From Corynebacterium variabile (GTDB lineage Bacteria; Actinomycetota; Actinomycetes; Mycobacteriales; Mycobacteriaceae), in NCBI RefSeq assembly GCF_006539825.1, contig NZ_BJNT01000005.1, forward strand, positions 169,538 to 233,537: 64,000 bases of DNA, written 5' to 3'. Shown one piece after another: positions 21,896-33,372 of this stretch (positions within the stretch are counted from its first letter, which is position 1; each line of letters starts with the position of its first letter). A program made the translations under genes and the position numbers. The notes beneath the pieces are model-generated. The model was not told the DNA's origin. It did no database searches and saw only the letters and a program-made list of their open reading frames with translations.

Positions 21896-21913
21896 TGTTA
21901 CCAAACAGTGACA
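21896..21913. promoter_or_regulatory. TGTTACC-type site upstream of mytB
   Basis: TGTTACCAAACAGTGACA lies about 100 bp upstream of mytB. The TGTTACC core recurs three times upstream of glfT2 (25761-25841). A shared envelope regulator is possible; GTNAC repeats are reported for MtrA-type regulators, but this assignment is only a guess. Confidence 0.25.
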
Positions 21914-21943
21914 AACTCAGCCAAAAGTTTCCCCGGGGCAGGA

Positions 21944-22993
21944 TCAGCTGATCTCGGGGATCACGTACACCGCCACAGCGATGACGACGACCCAGATCAG
22001 GGCCAGCGCCTGAAGCGTCCGGTCCTTCAGGGCGATCTCGTCGGGGGCACCGCCCTCACCACGGTCGACATCCGCGGCGTACCGCAGGATCGCGACGGTG
22101 AACGGCACCATCGAGACCTGGTACCAGACTGACGCGTGACCCGGGTGCTGCTGGCTCATGTCGAAGCCCCACAGCGCGTAGAACACGACCACGGCCGTGG
22201 CCGCCATCGTCCACACGAACCGCAGGTAGGTCGGGGTGTAACTCTCCAGCGACTTGCGGATCTTCGCGCCGGACCGCATCGCCAGCTTCAGCTCGGCGTA
22301 GCGCTTGCCGGCCGCCATGAACAGCGAACCGAAGGCCGCGATGAGCAGGAACCACTGGGACAGCTCGATGTCCGCGGCGACCCCACCGGCCATCGTGCGC
22401 AGCATGAATCCGGAGGAGACCAGGGCGATGTCGATCACCGGCTGGTGCTTCCAGCCGAAGCAGTAGCCGAGCTGCAGCGCGATGTAGATCGCGATGACGA
22501 TCGCCAGCTGCGGGCCGTTGGACGCCAGGAAGCTCAGACCGATCGCCGCGATGATGAGCACCACGGCCATGACATAGGCCAGGCCCACCGGCAGCACGCC
22601 GGCGGCGATCGGGCGGAACCGCTTCGTCGGGTGCGCCCGGTCAGCGTCCACGTCACGGGCGTCATTGATGAGGTAGATCGAGGACGCACCGAGGCAGAAC
22701 ACCACGAAGGCGATGACGATGTCGAGGATGACGTCGCCGTGGAAGAGCATGTCCCCACCGGCGGCGGCGGGTGCCGCGACCACGAGGACGTTCTTCACCC
22801 ACTGCTTGGGACGCAGCGCCTTGATCATGCCGTCGATCAGGTTCTTCGGCGGTTTCGGGGTCTTGCCCTCAACGTCCTGGGACGTTTCGGTGTGACCCTC
22901 GGTCCACACGGCCGTCGACTCGTCATCGAGACCCGCGGTGTGCGGTTCGGAACCAATGATCCCGCCGTCGGGGTTCTGGTCGTTCTGGCTCAT
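21944..22993 (-). CDS. ubiA: Decaprenyl-phosphate phosphoribosyltransferase UbiA (DPPR synthase)
   Basis: UbiA-type prenyltransferase that joins phosphoribosyl pyrophosphate to decaprenyl phosphate, the first committed step to the arabinose donor DPA. Of 349 residues the first 55 are a variable cytoplasmic tail; then come eight or nine membrane helices with the Asp-rich motif NDARD (Asn110 to Asp114) followed by DADRAHPTKRFRPIAAG, and a second conserved loop (LGYCFGWKHQPVIDI). It overlaps the downstream end of the PAP2 gene by 4 bp (ATGA), so the two are coupled. The family order is aftB-ubiA; aftB is absent here. Confidence 0.95.
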   Translation of the reverse strand: MSQNDQNPDGGIIGSEPHTAGLDDESTAVWTEGHTETSQDVEGKTPKPPKNLIDGMIKALRPKQWVKNVLVVAAPAAAGGDMLFHGDVILDIVIAFVVFCLGASSIYLINDARDVDADRAHPTKRFRPIAAGVLPVGLAYVMAVVLIIAAIGLSFLASNGPQLAIVIAIYIALQLGYCFGWKHQPVIDIALVSSGFMLRTMAGGVAADIELSQWFLLIAAFGSLFMAAGKRYAELKLAMRSGAKIRKSLESYTPTYLRFVWTMAATAVVVFYALWGFDMSQQHPGHASVWYQVSMVPFTVAILRYAADVDRGEGGAPDEIALKDRTLQALALIWVVVIAVAVYVIPEIS

Positions 22994-23553
22994 CGGCCGT
23001 TCTCCTTACTGGTGCCGCCGACGGTAGGTCGGACGGCGAACCGGTGGACAGTCTGCTCGGTGGCGACGCCCAGCGCCACCCCCGCGCACACATCGGTCGG
23101 GTAGTGGACGCCGAGCACCAGGCGGGACGCCATCATCACCGGGATCCCGGCCAGCGGCGCCTTCGACCCGGAGATCCGGGACAGGGCGACAAGGGCCGCC
23201 GCGGTCGAGGTGGCGTGGGAGGACGGGAAGCTCAGCGAGCTCGGCGTCCCCACTCCCACGACAATCCGCGGATCGTGGGGACGCTGACGGCGCACGATAC
23301 GCTTGATCACCACGGACGCCGCATGTGCGGTGAACGCGGCCACGCCCATGGCGAGCCAGGCGTCCCGGCCCTTGCGGATGTCGGTATCACCGCGGTGGGC
23401 GACGGCTCCGGCGGCGGCGATCGCCAACCAGCCCAGGGAGTGCTCGCCGAAGTGACTGAGCCCCCGGGCGGCGGCCTGGACGGTGTGGCCGGACGGGTTC
23501 TTCACCACCGCGTCCTGCAGCGCGACCAGCAGGTCCGCTTCCCGGTTACTCAA
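22990..23553 (-). CDS. PAP2 phosphatase, Rv3807c-type (decaprenylphosphoryl-phosphoribose phosphatase candidate)
   Basis: 187 residues, several membrane helices, with the three PAP2 signature blocks: KRIVRRQRP, PSSHATSTAAA and SRLVLGVHYPTDVCAG (catalytic His in each of the last two). By position between ubiA and glfT2 it matches Rv3807c, proposed to dephosphorylate decaprenylphosphoryl-5-phosphoribose in the arabinose-donor pathway. Overlaps glfT2 by 8 bp upstream and ubiA by 4 bp downstream, indicating a tight operon. Confidence 0.9.
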   Translation of the reverse strand: MSNREADLLVALQDAVVKNPSGHTVQAAARGLSHFGEHSLGWLAIAAAGAVAHRGDTDIRKGRDAWLAMGVAAFTAHAASVVIKRIVRRQRPHDPRIVVGVGTPSSLSFPSSHATSTAAALVALSRISGSKAPLAGIPVMMASRLVLGVHYPTDVCAGVALGVATEQTVHRFAVRPTVGGTSKENGR

Positions 23554-25597
23554 CGACCGACTCCGGCTCGAAGATACGGCCCCAGGCCTCGGCGCTGGTC
23601 AGCTCGGCGTGGGCGACACGGTAACGCTGCCGCATCTCGTCGAAGCGGGCTGCGACCTCCTTCTGCAGGCGGGCGGATTCCTTCGCCAGCTCCACGGCCT
23701 TGTCCCGGTCGCGCTTGCGGTAGACCACACCACGGCCGTCGGCGGTGGTGACGGTCGCGCCGTCGATGCGGCCGAGCGAGAACCAGCGGGCCTCGATCGG
23801 AGGCAGGTTCACCTGGGGCACCTCGTGGTGGTGCGGATCGGCGGGACGCAGGTTGTTGCGGACCACCTTGGCCAGCGTGGTGATCTTCTTCAGCGGGCTC
23901 AGCGGGATTTCGGTGAGACCGGCGGGGCCGCCGTCCGCCTTCGGCAGGGCCTGGGCGGAGGGGACGACCACGGCGTCCGGGTAGTTCTTCCGCAGCGCGT
24001 TGATGCGCGGCAGCGCAGACTCCAGGATCTCGAAGAGCTGGTCCGGGCCGGCGAGGAAGTCCTTCATCGCCTCGTTCTGGATTGCCACGGTGGAGTACTC
24101 CAGGCACATGAGGTGCTTGGCGGTCGCCTTGGCCATCGAGGCGACGATACCCTTCGGGCTGCCCTCGTGCTGCAGGGCGGCGACGATGAGGCGGTTGCGC
24201 AGGTGGAAGTAGGCCTGCCAGTCGATGGCGTCGTCCTTGTCGGACCAGGCCATGTGCCAGATGGCGATGCCCGGCCAGGAGGCGGTCGGGAAGCCGTGGT
24301 CACGGGCGCGGAGACCGTACTCGCCGTCGTCCCACTTGATGAACAGCGGCAGCGGCTGGCCGATGGTGTCGGCGACGACGCGCGGGATCATGCACATCCA
24401 CCAGCCGTTGTAGTCGGCGTCGATGCGGCGGTGCAGGTCCTTGGAGTCGATCTGCTCGCCGGAGGCGTTCGTGCCGTACTCGCCGCGGTCACGCAGCGGG
24501 TGGTTGTAGAAGTCGTGGTCGTAGTGGGTGTGCGGGGCGGCGGTCCACATGAAGCTGCCACGGTCGATGATCTCGCCCATGGTGTGCAGGTGGGAACGCT
24601 CCTGGAGGTTCAGCATCTGACCACCGACGAGCATCGGGTTGGCCGCGTAGCGGGCGGCGGCCAGGGAGCGCAGGACACTGTCCGGCTCGATGGCGATGTC
24701 ATCGTCCATGTAGAGGATGAAGGGGCTGTCGGTGCCGCGCTCGGGGTGGCGGGCCTCGTACATGATGCGGGAGTAGCCGCCGGAGCCGCCGAGGTTGCCC
24801 TGGACCGGCATGCGCAGCCGGTCGCCGTAGAAGGCCTCGACCTCGGCGAAGCCCTCCTCATCCTTCGGGTGCTTCGTGCCCTGGTCGGGCATGATGAGCG
24901 CATCCACGACGGAGTCGACGACCGGGTCGGAGGACAGGGCCTGCAGGGCGGCGACGGCGTCCGTCGGGCGGTTGAAGGTCGGGATGCCGATGGTGACGCG
25001 CGGCTCCGGGGCGGGGATCGTGTCCCCGGCGTGGCGGGTGACCTTCTCGCCGGTGGCGGGGTCGGTGACGACGCTGTCTGCGACGAGTGTCTGCTCCGCG
25101 GCGTCCTTTGTGGCGTACCAGCCGGCCGCGTGGACGGTGGTCTCGGACTCACAGGTGAGGTCGAACCAGATCCAGCCGCCATCCTCGAAGGGGGCGAGAG
25201 AGACGGTGAACTCGGCGACACCGTGGCCGTTGTCGTCGGTCTCGACGACACCGCCGGTCACCGCGATGCGGGAACCGTCGATCTTGGAGCGGTAGATGTC
25301 GATGCGGGCGTCGCCGGTGATCTCGACGCGCAGCTGGACCTCGTCGAGCTGGCTCCAGCGACGCCAGTAGGACGCCGGGAACCCGTTGAAGTAGGACTCG
25401 AAGCTGACCTCGGTACCTGCCGGGATGCTGGCGGAGGTACGCGACAGGGCCGTCACGCGGCCGGGGGCGGCCTCGTTCTCCACGATGTAGAGGGAACGGA
25501 CGTCCCGCGGCTCACCACGCTTCGGCAGGATCACCCGGGCGAGACGCCGCGGGTCGAAGGTGTCGTTCGTGATGCTGTTGTCGCTGGTTGCGCTCAT
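23546..25597 (-). CDS. glfT2: Galactofuranosyltransferase GlfT2
   Basis: Processive bifunctional transferase that builds the arabinogalactan galactan chain from UDP-Galf with alternating beta-1,5 and beta-1,6 links. 683 residues: N-terminal beta-sandwich, a GT-A domain starting near RVTIGIPTFNRP, the metal-binding DDD at about residue 297 (ILYMDDDIAIEPDS), a WWMCMIP and IKWDDGEYGLRARDHG acceptor/catalytic region, and a helical C-terminal domain. First gene of the glfT2-PAP2-ubiA operon. Confidence 0.95.
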   Translation of the reverse strand: MSATSDNSITNDTFDPRRLARVILPKRGEPRDVRSLYIVENEAAPGRVTALSRTSASIPAGTEVSFESYFNGFPASYWRRWSQLDEVQLRVEITGDARIDIYRSKIDGSRIAVTGGVVETDDNGHGVAEFTVSLAPFEDGGWIWFDLTCESETTVHAAGWYATKDAAEQTLVADSVVTDPATGEKVTRHAGDTIPAPEPRVTIGIPTFNRPTDAVAALQALSSDPVVDSVVDALIMPDQGTKHPKDEEGFAEVEAFYGDRLRMPVQGNLGGSGGYSRIMYEARHPERGTDSPFILYMDDDIAIEPDSVLRSLAAARYAANPMLVGGQMLNLQERSHLHTMGEIIDRGSFMWTAAPHTHYDHDFYNHPLRDRGEYGTNASGEQIDSKDLHRRIDADYNGWWMCMIPRVVADTIGQPLPLFIKWDDGEYGLRARDHGFPTASWPGIAIWHMAWSDKDDAIDWQAYFHLRNRLIVAALQHEGSPKGIVASMAKATAKHLMCLEYSTVAIQNEAMKDFLAGPDQLFEILESALPRINALRKNYPDAVVVPSAQALPKADGGPAGLTEIPLSPLKKITTLAKVVRNNLRPADPHHHEVPQVNLPPIEARWFSLGRIDGATVTTADGRGVVYRKRDRDKAVELAKESARLQKEVAARFDEMRQRYRVAHAELTSAEAWGRIFEPESVVE

Positions 25598-25940
25598 GTA
25601 AGTACTACGCCGGCTTCCGATAGACAGTTGTTCGCCGACGATTATCCCCTATAGGGACGCCGTCGCGTAGTCAGGCGCGCAGAACCGTGCTGTGAATCAC
25701 CTGTCAGAGGGGGTTCAACCTTTTCCGTCGGCTCGTCACCACTCAATTCTCCTACGAGGAAAGTGTTACCAGGCGTCGGCACCATAATCCGACATCTCCC
25801 CAGGTCGCGAAGAGTGTTACCCGTCAGAAGTGGTAACACTTCTCCCGAGCCGGAGCAGCCCGAGCCCGAGACCGGTCCGGAGCTGGTGGCGGACACCGCT
25901 GCAACAGGCGCGAACGGGACGACCGGAGAACAGGGCAGGG
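25598..25940. promoter_or_regulatory. 343-bp intergenic region with repeated AGTGTTACC sites upstream of glfT2
   Basis: No ORF supported. It holds AAGTGTTACC at 25761-25770, GAGTGTTACC at 25812-25821 and the inverse GGTAACACTT at 25832-25841; the last two form a 9-bp inverted repeat with a 10-base loop. The first two are spaced 51 bp apart (about five helical turns). The arrangement resembles a cooperative operator for the glfT2 operon. The rest is Pro/Glu-like GC-rich sequence after the lipoprotein stop. Confidence 0.5.
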
Positions 25941-26558
25941 TCAGCCGAGAGTCAGGCCCAGGCCCTCGAAGTCGCTGCCGCCGCAGGTGCCGAGCGTGTT
26001 GACGCAGTACCCCGCGAGGGTGTCGGAGTCCAGGGGCAGGTACTGGTCGGCGAAGACGTCGTCCTCAGCACCTTCTGCGCTTTCAGCACCTTCAGCGTCC
26101 GGGGCAGTCGGGGCGTCCCCGCCGACCTCACCCGTGAGCGTCTCGCGGGCCAGGCGGGCAGCCTCCGCACCGTCGGCGACGTCCGCCCGGTCGAAGATGG
26201 CGAACACCGCCTTCGTCAGCACGTCCTGCGCACCCGGGTTGCAGGTCGCGCCCGGTTTCCCAGTGTAGGGGTCGGCGCCGGGGATGCACTCCCAGCCCGC
26301 GGCGGTGGCGGTGGCGATGAAGGTGTCCACGTTCCCGGAGACGGCCGCCTCACCCGGCGCGTCCTGCGCTGCCGAGGCATCAGGCGCGAAAGGCGCCTCG
26401 GGCACCGAGGACAGGTCGGCGGACGGAGCCCCGTTGCCGCCGTCTCCACTGTTGTCGTCGCTGTCATCGTCGGATGTGCAGGCGCCCAGGGCGAGCGTGG
26501 CCACGGCGGTGACGGCGAGGAGGGAACGGGTGATGCGCTGGGTTTTCACGGTGTCCAT
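25941..26558 (-). CDS. Lipoprotein of unknown function
   Basis: 205 residues with a lipoprotein signal peptide (LLAVTAVATLALGACTSDD, lipidated Cys near 27) and an Asp/Gly-rich spacer. The C-terminal part has four Cys (WECIPGAD, GATCNPG, YCVNTLGTCGG) that could form two disulfides. No recognised domain beyond that. It stands alone between glfT2 and the broken transport operon; I see no operon partner. Confidence 0.75.
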   Translation of the reverse strand: MDTVKTQRITRSLLAVTAVATLALGACTSDDDSDDNSGDGGNGAPSADLSSVPEAPFAPDASAAQDAPGEAAVSGNVDTFIATATAAGWECIPGADPYTGKPGATCNPGAQDVLTKAVFAIFDRADVADGAEAARLARETLTGEVGGDAPTAPDAEGAESAEGAEDDVFADQYLPLDSDTLAGYCVNTLGTCGGSDFEGLGLTLG

Positions 26559-26625
26559 TCGACCACACGCGACCCGTGATGTCAGTACCCGGACCGGAGT
26601 CAGGTTCAGAGCAGGGGGTGGAACC

Positions 26626-27006
26626 TCAGAGCTCGTCGACGGCCGGCGTCACCGGGGCCAGAGCACCCTCGGCCGAGCGCGGGTCCAGCGGCACGATGCT
26701 GGGCGTCCCCGTCACCGGATCCGGCCCCACCATCGCCGTCAGGCCGAAGACCTCCTCCACCAGCTCGCGCGTCATGACGTCCGCCGGCGCACCGGTGGTC
26801 ACGATCTGCCCGCCGCGCATGACGATGAGGTGCCTGGCGTACCGACACGCCTGGTTCAGGAGGACGGCGATGACCAGGGCGGCGGCGAGGCCGATGAGCC
26901 CGACGGTGCGGCGGGCGTAGAGGGAGGTCTGCTTCGGCCCGGTTTCGGTGCCCGGTGGTGCGCCGTCGGGGGCTTCACCGGGGGCATTGGTCATCTGCTG
27001 CGTCAT
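26626..27006 (-). pseudogene. Deletion fusion: siderophore permease N-terminus joined to ABC ATPase C-terminus
   Basis: This 126-residue ORF is a chimera. Residues 1-50 look like the N-terminus of a FecCD-type permease (hydrophilic leader, then LYARRTVGLIGLAAALVIAV, the first membrane helix). From about residue 50 the sequence switches to the C-terminal end of a FecE-type ATPase: LNQACRYARHLIVMRGGQIV, then GLTAMVGPDPVTGTPSIVPL. The ATPase Walker A, signature and Walker B motifs and the other permease helices are missing, so neither activity can remain. The likely cause is one deletion of two to three kilobases from permease into ATPase, ending in frame near 26856. It is followed upstream by a damaged binding-protein gene. 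Confidence 0.8.
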
Positions 27007-27130
27007 CTGGGCCTGTTCACTTCACTGACTGCGTTCACTGTGCCGGGGTGGGTCCGGAGTCCAGGCGGGTCCGGTGGTCGCGACGGTCTGCCGCGACGGT
27101 CGTAGGGGAAACTTACCCGCCACGACATGC

Positions 27131-27149
27131 GTAGCGTAGCCTGCCCTCC
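27131..27149. promoter_or_regulatory. Possible DtxR iron box
   Basis: GTAGCGTAGCCTGCCCTCC matches the TTAGGTTAGCCTAACCTAA consensus at 12 of 19 positions, including the central TAGCCT and the CCT. It lies about 125 bp upstream of the permease/ATPase fusion and next to the binding-protein relic, which fits iron control of the former operon. The match is imperfect. Confidence 0.35.
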
Positions 27150-27200
27150 CTACGCGTAGTTGTCCAGAAGTGACAGGTCGTTGACAGGCCCCGGCGCCCG

Positions 27201-27995
27201 TCACTTCTGCAGCGGCTTGAGGATCTTCTCCTCGATCGTGTCGAGGTAGGCGGTGGCGGACTCGTAGTCCGTGACGCCACTGAAGACCGGGAAGACATGG
27301 TCATCCTTCGTCGCCTTCAGGTTCTTGAACAGTGTGTTGTCGAGAACAGACTGCATGACCGGGTCAACCGTCCCGTCCGGCTTCGCGGTGACAGTGATGG
27401 CGTCGGCGTCGCCGAGCGGTTCACCGATCTTCTCGGTCGAGTACTGTTCCCAGCCCTTGGGGAATTCCCCGGTCGGCAGGGATGCGGCAGGCTTCATACC
27501 GACCTCTTCATAGATCGCGCCGACAATGCTGGACGGGTAGGCGATGTAGAAGTTCGCGGCGTCATCCATCGGCCCGACATCGGCGAAGGTGTTGTCGGCG
27601 AGAACGTCCTTGTAGTCCTCCTGCAGCGTAGCGAGGCAGTCCTCGTAGGCGACCTTCGATTCCTCGAGCTTGTCTTCCGCACCGACCGCGTCCGCCAGCA
27701 TTCCGACGATCGGCTTCCAGTCACCACGGGTCTCACCCTCGGCGATGACGGTCGAGGCGACCTCGGAGAGCTTGTCGAAGGTCTCCTGGTCGATCTCCAG
27801 GACGTCACCGACGATGACATCCGGCTCCGCCTTCGCCGCGGCCTCGATGTCCGGTTCAAAGAACTCCCCGACACTGTCGACCGGCTCCAGGAACTCCCTC
27901 TGCTCCTCGGAGATGCCGTCGGAGTAGTCCTGCGCGCCGACCGATGCATCGCCGAGCACCTCCGGCAACTCACGGTCGGGTGCGCCCCCACCCAC
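27201..27995 (-). pseudogene. Siderophore-binding protein, 5'-truncated
   Basis: The 264-residue ORF is the body of an iron-siderophore substrate-binding protein (TroA/FepB-like fold): ELPEVLGDASVG, FFEPDIEAAAKAEPDVIVGD, then YIAYPSSIVGAIYEEVG and a C-terminal ILKPLQK. The family's signal peptide, lipobox and first lobe segment (around 60-90 residues) are missing. The putative first residues (MGGGAPDR) have no Shine-Dalgarno or secretion signal, so any product would stay in the cytoplasm. Just upstream lies an inverted-repeat element (28039-28098) that may mark the breakpoint. Together with the adjacent fusion this is a dead uptake operon. Confidence 0.75.
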
Positions 27996-28038
27996 GCGAC
28001 ACCGCCGTGGCAGGTGCAGTCACGATGCCCCCATGTCC

Positions 28039-28098
28039 GCATCACGCAGGCTGAGGTTGCTGGCGAGGGTGCCGCAACGACCTCAGCCTGCGCGATGC
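28039..28098. repeat. Inverted-repeat element, copy 1
   Basis: Arms at 28039-28060 and 28074-28098 share a perfect 13-bp core (CGCAGGCTGAGGT / ACCTCAGCCTGCG) flanked by GCATC/GATGC. The right arm and its flank (28076-28106) match 40609-40639 at 27 of 31 positions, so this is a dispersed element and not only a local hairpin. It sits between fadD and the truncated binding protein. Confidence 0.7.
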
Positions 28099-28148
28099 CG
28101 ACGTCCGCCGGGGCAGTCGACCCGGAGCAGCCGATCGAGCCGCCCCCC

Positions 28149-29933
28149 CTACTCCCCCAGCATCTGCTCGCGGACCTCGACACGGCGCACCTTGCCCAGC
28201 TGGTCCGCCGGCAGCTCGGTGAAGACCTTGAACACGCGCGGGACCTTGTAACGGGCCAGGCCCTCACGGCAGTGGTCCTTGAGGACCTCCTCGTCCAACC
28301 GCGCCCCCTTCGCCAGCACCACACCGGCGGCGACGGTCTCGGAACCGTCCGAGCGCGGCAGGCCGACCACACTGGCGGCCTCGATCGACGGGTGCTCGCA
28401 CAGTACCTCCTCGACCTCCTGCGGGTAGACGTTGAATCCGCCGGTGACGATCATCTCCTTGATACGCGAGACGATCTTCACGAAGCCGTCGGCCTCCATC
28501 ACGGCCATGTCCCCGGTCCGGAACCAGTCGCCCAGACCGTCCTCCCCGGTCACGAAGGACTTCGCGTTGGCGTCCTCCCGGTTGAGGTATCCGCTGAAGA
28601 CCTGCGGGCCGCGGACGACCAGCTCTCCGGCCTCGCCGTCGGGCAGCACCACGGTCGGGTCGTCCTGCGAGACGACACGCACCTGCGTGTCCTGGAAGGG
28701 GACACCGACATAGCCGGGACGACGGGCGTCGCTCATCGGGTTGCCGATGACGATCGGGGAGGTCTCGGTGAGACCGTAGCCCTCGACGAGGCGTCCTCCT
28801 GTGAGGTTCTCCCAGCGCTTCACGACCTCCACGGGCAGGCCCGACGCACCCGAGAAGGACGCCTTCACGCCCGAGATGTCGATGCCGTCCTTCTCCGCCA
28901 GGTTCATGATCGTCTGGTACAGCGCCGGGACGCCGGGGATCCAGGTCGGCTTCTGCTTCTTCATGGCGGACGCCAGCAGTTGCGGCTTCGGTGCAGGAAG
29001 CAGCAGCACGGTGCCACCGATGAGCGGGCCGAGGGTGATGTTCATGGTCAGGCCGTAAGCGTGGAAGATCGGCAGGGCGGCGAGCATCCGCTCCGGCTCC
29101 TCGTCCTGGCCGAGGCCGGGCACCCAGTTGCGGCCCTGGATGATGTTGGCGCAGAGGTTCGCGTGGGACAGCCCCGCGCCCTTGGGGGAACCGGTGGTAC
29201 CGGAGGTGTACAGCACCAGGGCGATGTCCTCCGGTGTCACCACCGCGGTCTCGATCAGCGCGCGCCCCTCAGACGCCGAGGCGTCCTTCACCAGGTCAGA
29301 CCACTCGGTGAATCCCTCGGTGGAGCCGGCGAGCTCACCGCGCAGCGCCTTGAGCGGCCTGACCGGGATCTTCAGTGCGGTCTGGAGGTACCAGGGCATC
29401 GCGCGGGTGATGGTCACCGGGATGATCTGCTCCAGCGGTGAGACCGTGCGCAGCTCACGGGCGACGTCGACGGCCTTGTCCCAGAACACGCCGACCTTCG
29501 CGCCGTGGTCCTTGAAGGCGACGGTGAGCTCGCGGGCGGTGTACAGCGGGTTGTGCAGCGTGGCGGTCGCGCCGAGGGAGAGCACGGCGTAGAAGGTGAT
29601 GAGCGCCTGCGGACAGTTCGGCAGGGCGATGGCGACCCGGTCACCCTTGCGCACACCCCGGTTGTGCAGCATCGCGGCGGTCTTGTCGACCTGGCGTCCG
29701 TACTCCTTGTAGGAGACGGTGGTGCCGAAGAACGTCATCGCGGGACGCCTCGGCCAGGTCTTCACCGCATGGTCGAAGATCTCGGCGAGGGTGCGCTCGT
29801 GCCCGGCGTGATAGTCGAGCTCGGGGTTGACCCACTCCGGGTAGGCGTCCCACCAGGGGTGGTCCTTCCAGGTGGTGGACGGGTTCTTCGGGGCTTCCTG
29901 GTCGTCCGGGGTGGACGCACTGTTCTCGCTCAT
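28149..29933 (-). CDS. fadD: Long-chain fatty acid-CoA ligase
   Basis: AMP-forming acyl-CoA synthetase, 594 residues. P-loop-like motif VLYTSGTTGSPKGAGLSH, the YGLTETSP loop, DWFRTGDMAVME, and the C-terminal GGFNVYPQEVEEVL hinge. The WWDAYPEWVNPELDY N-terminus resembles corynebacterial/mycobacterial FadD15-like enzymes. It provides acyl-CoA from fatty acids. A separate gene on the same strand as the cell-envelope locus, 60 bp from the divergent VOC gene. Substrate length is an inference. Confidence 0.88.
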   Translation of the reverse strand: MSENSASTPDDQEAPKNPSTTWKDHPWWDAYPEWVNPELDYHAGHERTLAEIFDHAVKTWPRRPAMTFFGTTVSYKEYGRQVDKTAAMLHNRGVRKGDRVAIALPNCPQALITFYAVLSLGATATLHNPLYTARELTVAFKDHGAKVGVFWDKAVDVARELRTVSPLEQIIPVTITRAMPWYLQTALKIPVRPLKALRGELAGSTEGFTEWSDLVKDASASEGRALIETAVVTPEDIALVLYTSGTTGSPKGAGLSHANLCANIIQGRNWVPGLGQDEEPERMLAALPIFHAYGLTMNITLGPLIGGTVLLLPAPKPQLLASAMKKQKPTWIPGVPALYQTIMNLAEKDGIDISGVKASFSGASGLPVEVVKRWENLTGGRLVEGYGLTETSPIVIGNPMSDARRPGYVGVPFQDTQVRVVSQDDPTVVLPDGEAGELVVRGPQVFSGYLNREDANAKSFVTGEDGLGDWFRTGDMAVMEADGFVKIVSRIKEMIVTGGFNVYPQEVEEVLCEHPSIEAASVVGLPRSDGSETVAAGVVLAKGARLDEEVLKDHCREGLARYKVPRVFKVFTELPADQLGKVRRVEVREQMLGE

Positions 29934-29993
29934 GCTGTGTCAGGGTACGCCGGGGGTGGTGTGCAGGGTGAGTCCCGGCGGTAACGTCGAAGC

Positions 29994-32734
<2,741 letters not shown>

Positions 32735-32757
32735 CCGGGGAACCACCCAGCCCCGGC

Positions 32758-33249
32758 TCAGTCCGGGACGCCCTCCGGGTACTGCTCGGTGAGATCGCCG
32801 AACAGGCACCGCATCACCGCGGCGGCGGAGTCGATGTGCTGGTACAGCTGCTCGTCGGTGACCCCGAAGGTGCAGTCCACCGCGTGGTGGCCGACCACGT
32901 GGAGGTCCCCGTCATCATCGGTGCTGACGTAGGCGTGCGGGTACAGCATCCTCTCGTTCCAGTCGTTGCAGGTCTCGAGGAGTTCCCTCCGGCGGTCCTC
33001 CGGCAGCCAGCCCTTCCAGTACCCGGTGACTGACAGAACAGCATTGTCCTTCCCCGCACGGTCGAACCAGATGCGACCGTTCTCCCACCGACCACTGACC
33101 TCCCGGTCGACGTCGACGGTGTAGGCGATGCCCGCACGTTCCAGCGCATCCATCACACGGTGGCGGGTCACTGGCCGCAGGACGATGTCCGGCACACACC
33201 CGGTGAGGTCGTCGGTGCGGAAGTCGCTGTTGGTGTCGGTGTCGCTCAT
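32758..33249 (-). CDS. YbjN domain protein
   Basis: 163 residues resembling the YbjN family (type III secretion chaperone-like fold) common in actinobacteria: VMDALERAGIAYTVDVD, then NDWNERMLYPHAYVSTDDDG and a C-terminal acidic tail. Function unknown; members behave as small regulators or chaperones in some bacteria. The convergent stop of the oxidoreductase is 24 bp away. Confidence 0.75.
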   Translation of the reverse strand: MSDTDTNSDFRTDDLTGCVPDIVLRPVTRHRVMDALERAGIAYTVDVDREVSGRWENGRIWFDRAGKDNAVLSVTGYWKGWLPEDRRRELLETCNDWNERMLYPHAYVSTDDDGDLHVVGHHAVDCTFGVTDEQLYQHIDSAAAVMRCLFGDLTEQYPEGVPD

Positions 33250-33372
33250 GGTGGGGTCCCCTTCATGTCGGTGCGTGGTGGCGGAACGCCTCCTGTTCTA
33301 CCCACCACACCGGACGCCGCTCCCCCACCGTCGAACACGGCGTTCGAGGACGCCATTCACGTCCGTTTCCCC

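Noticed and set aside
22136..23104. Plus-strand frame opposite ubiA
   Set aside because: His/Arg-rich shadow without motif.
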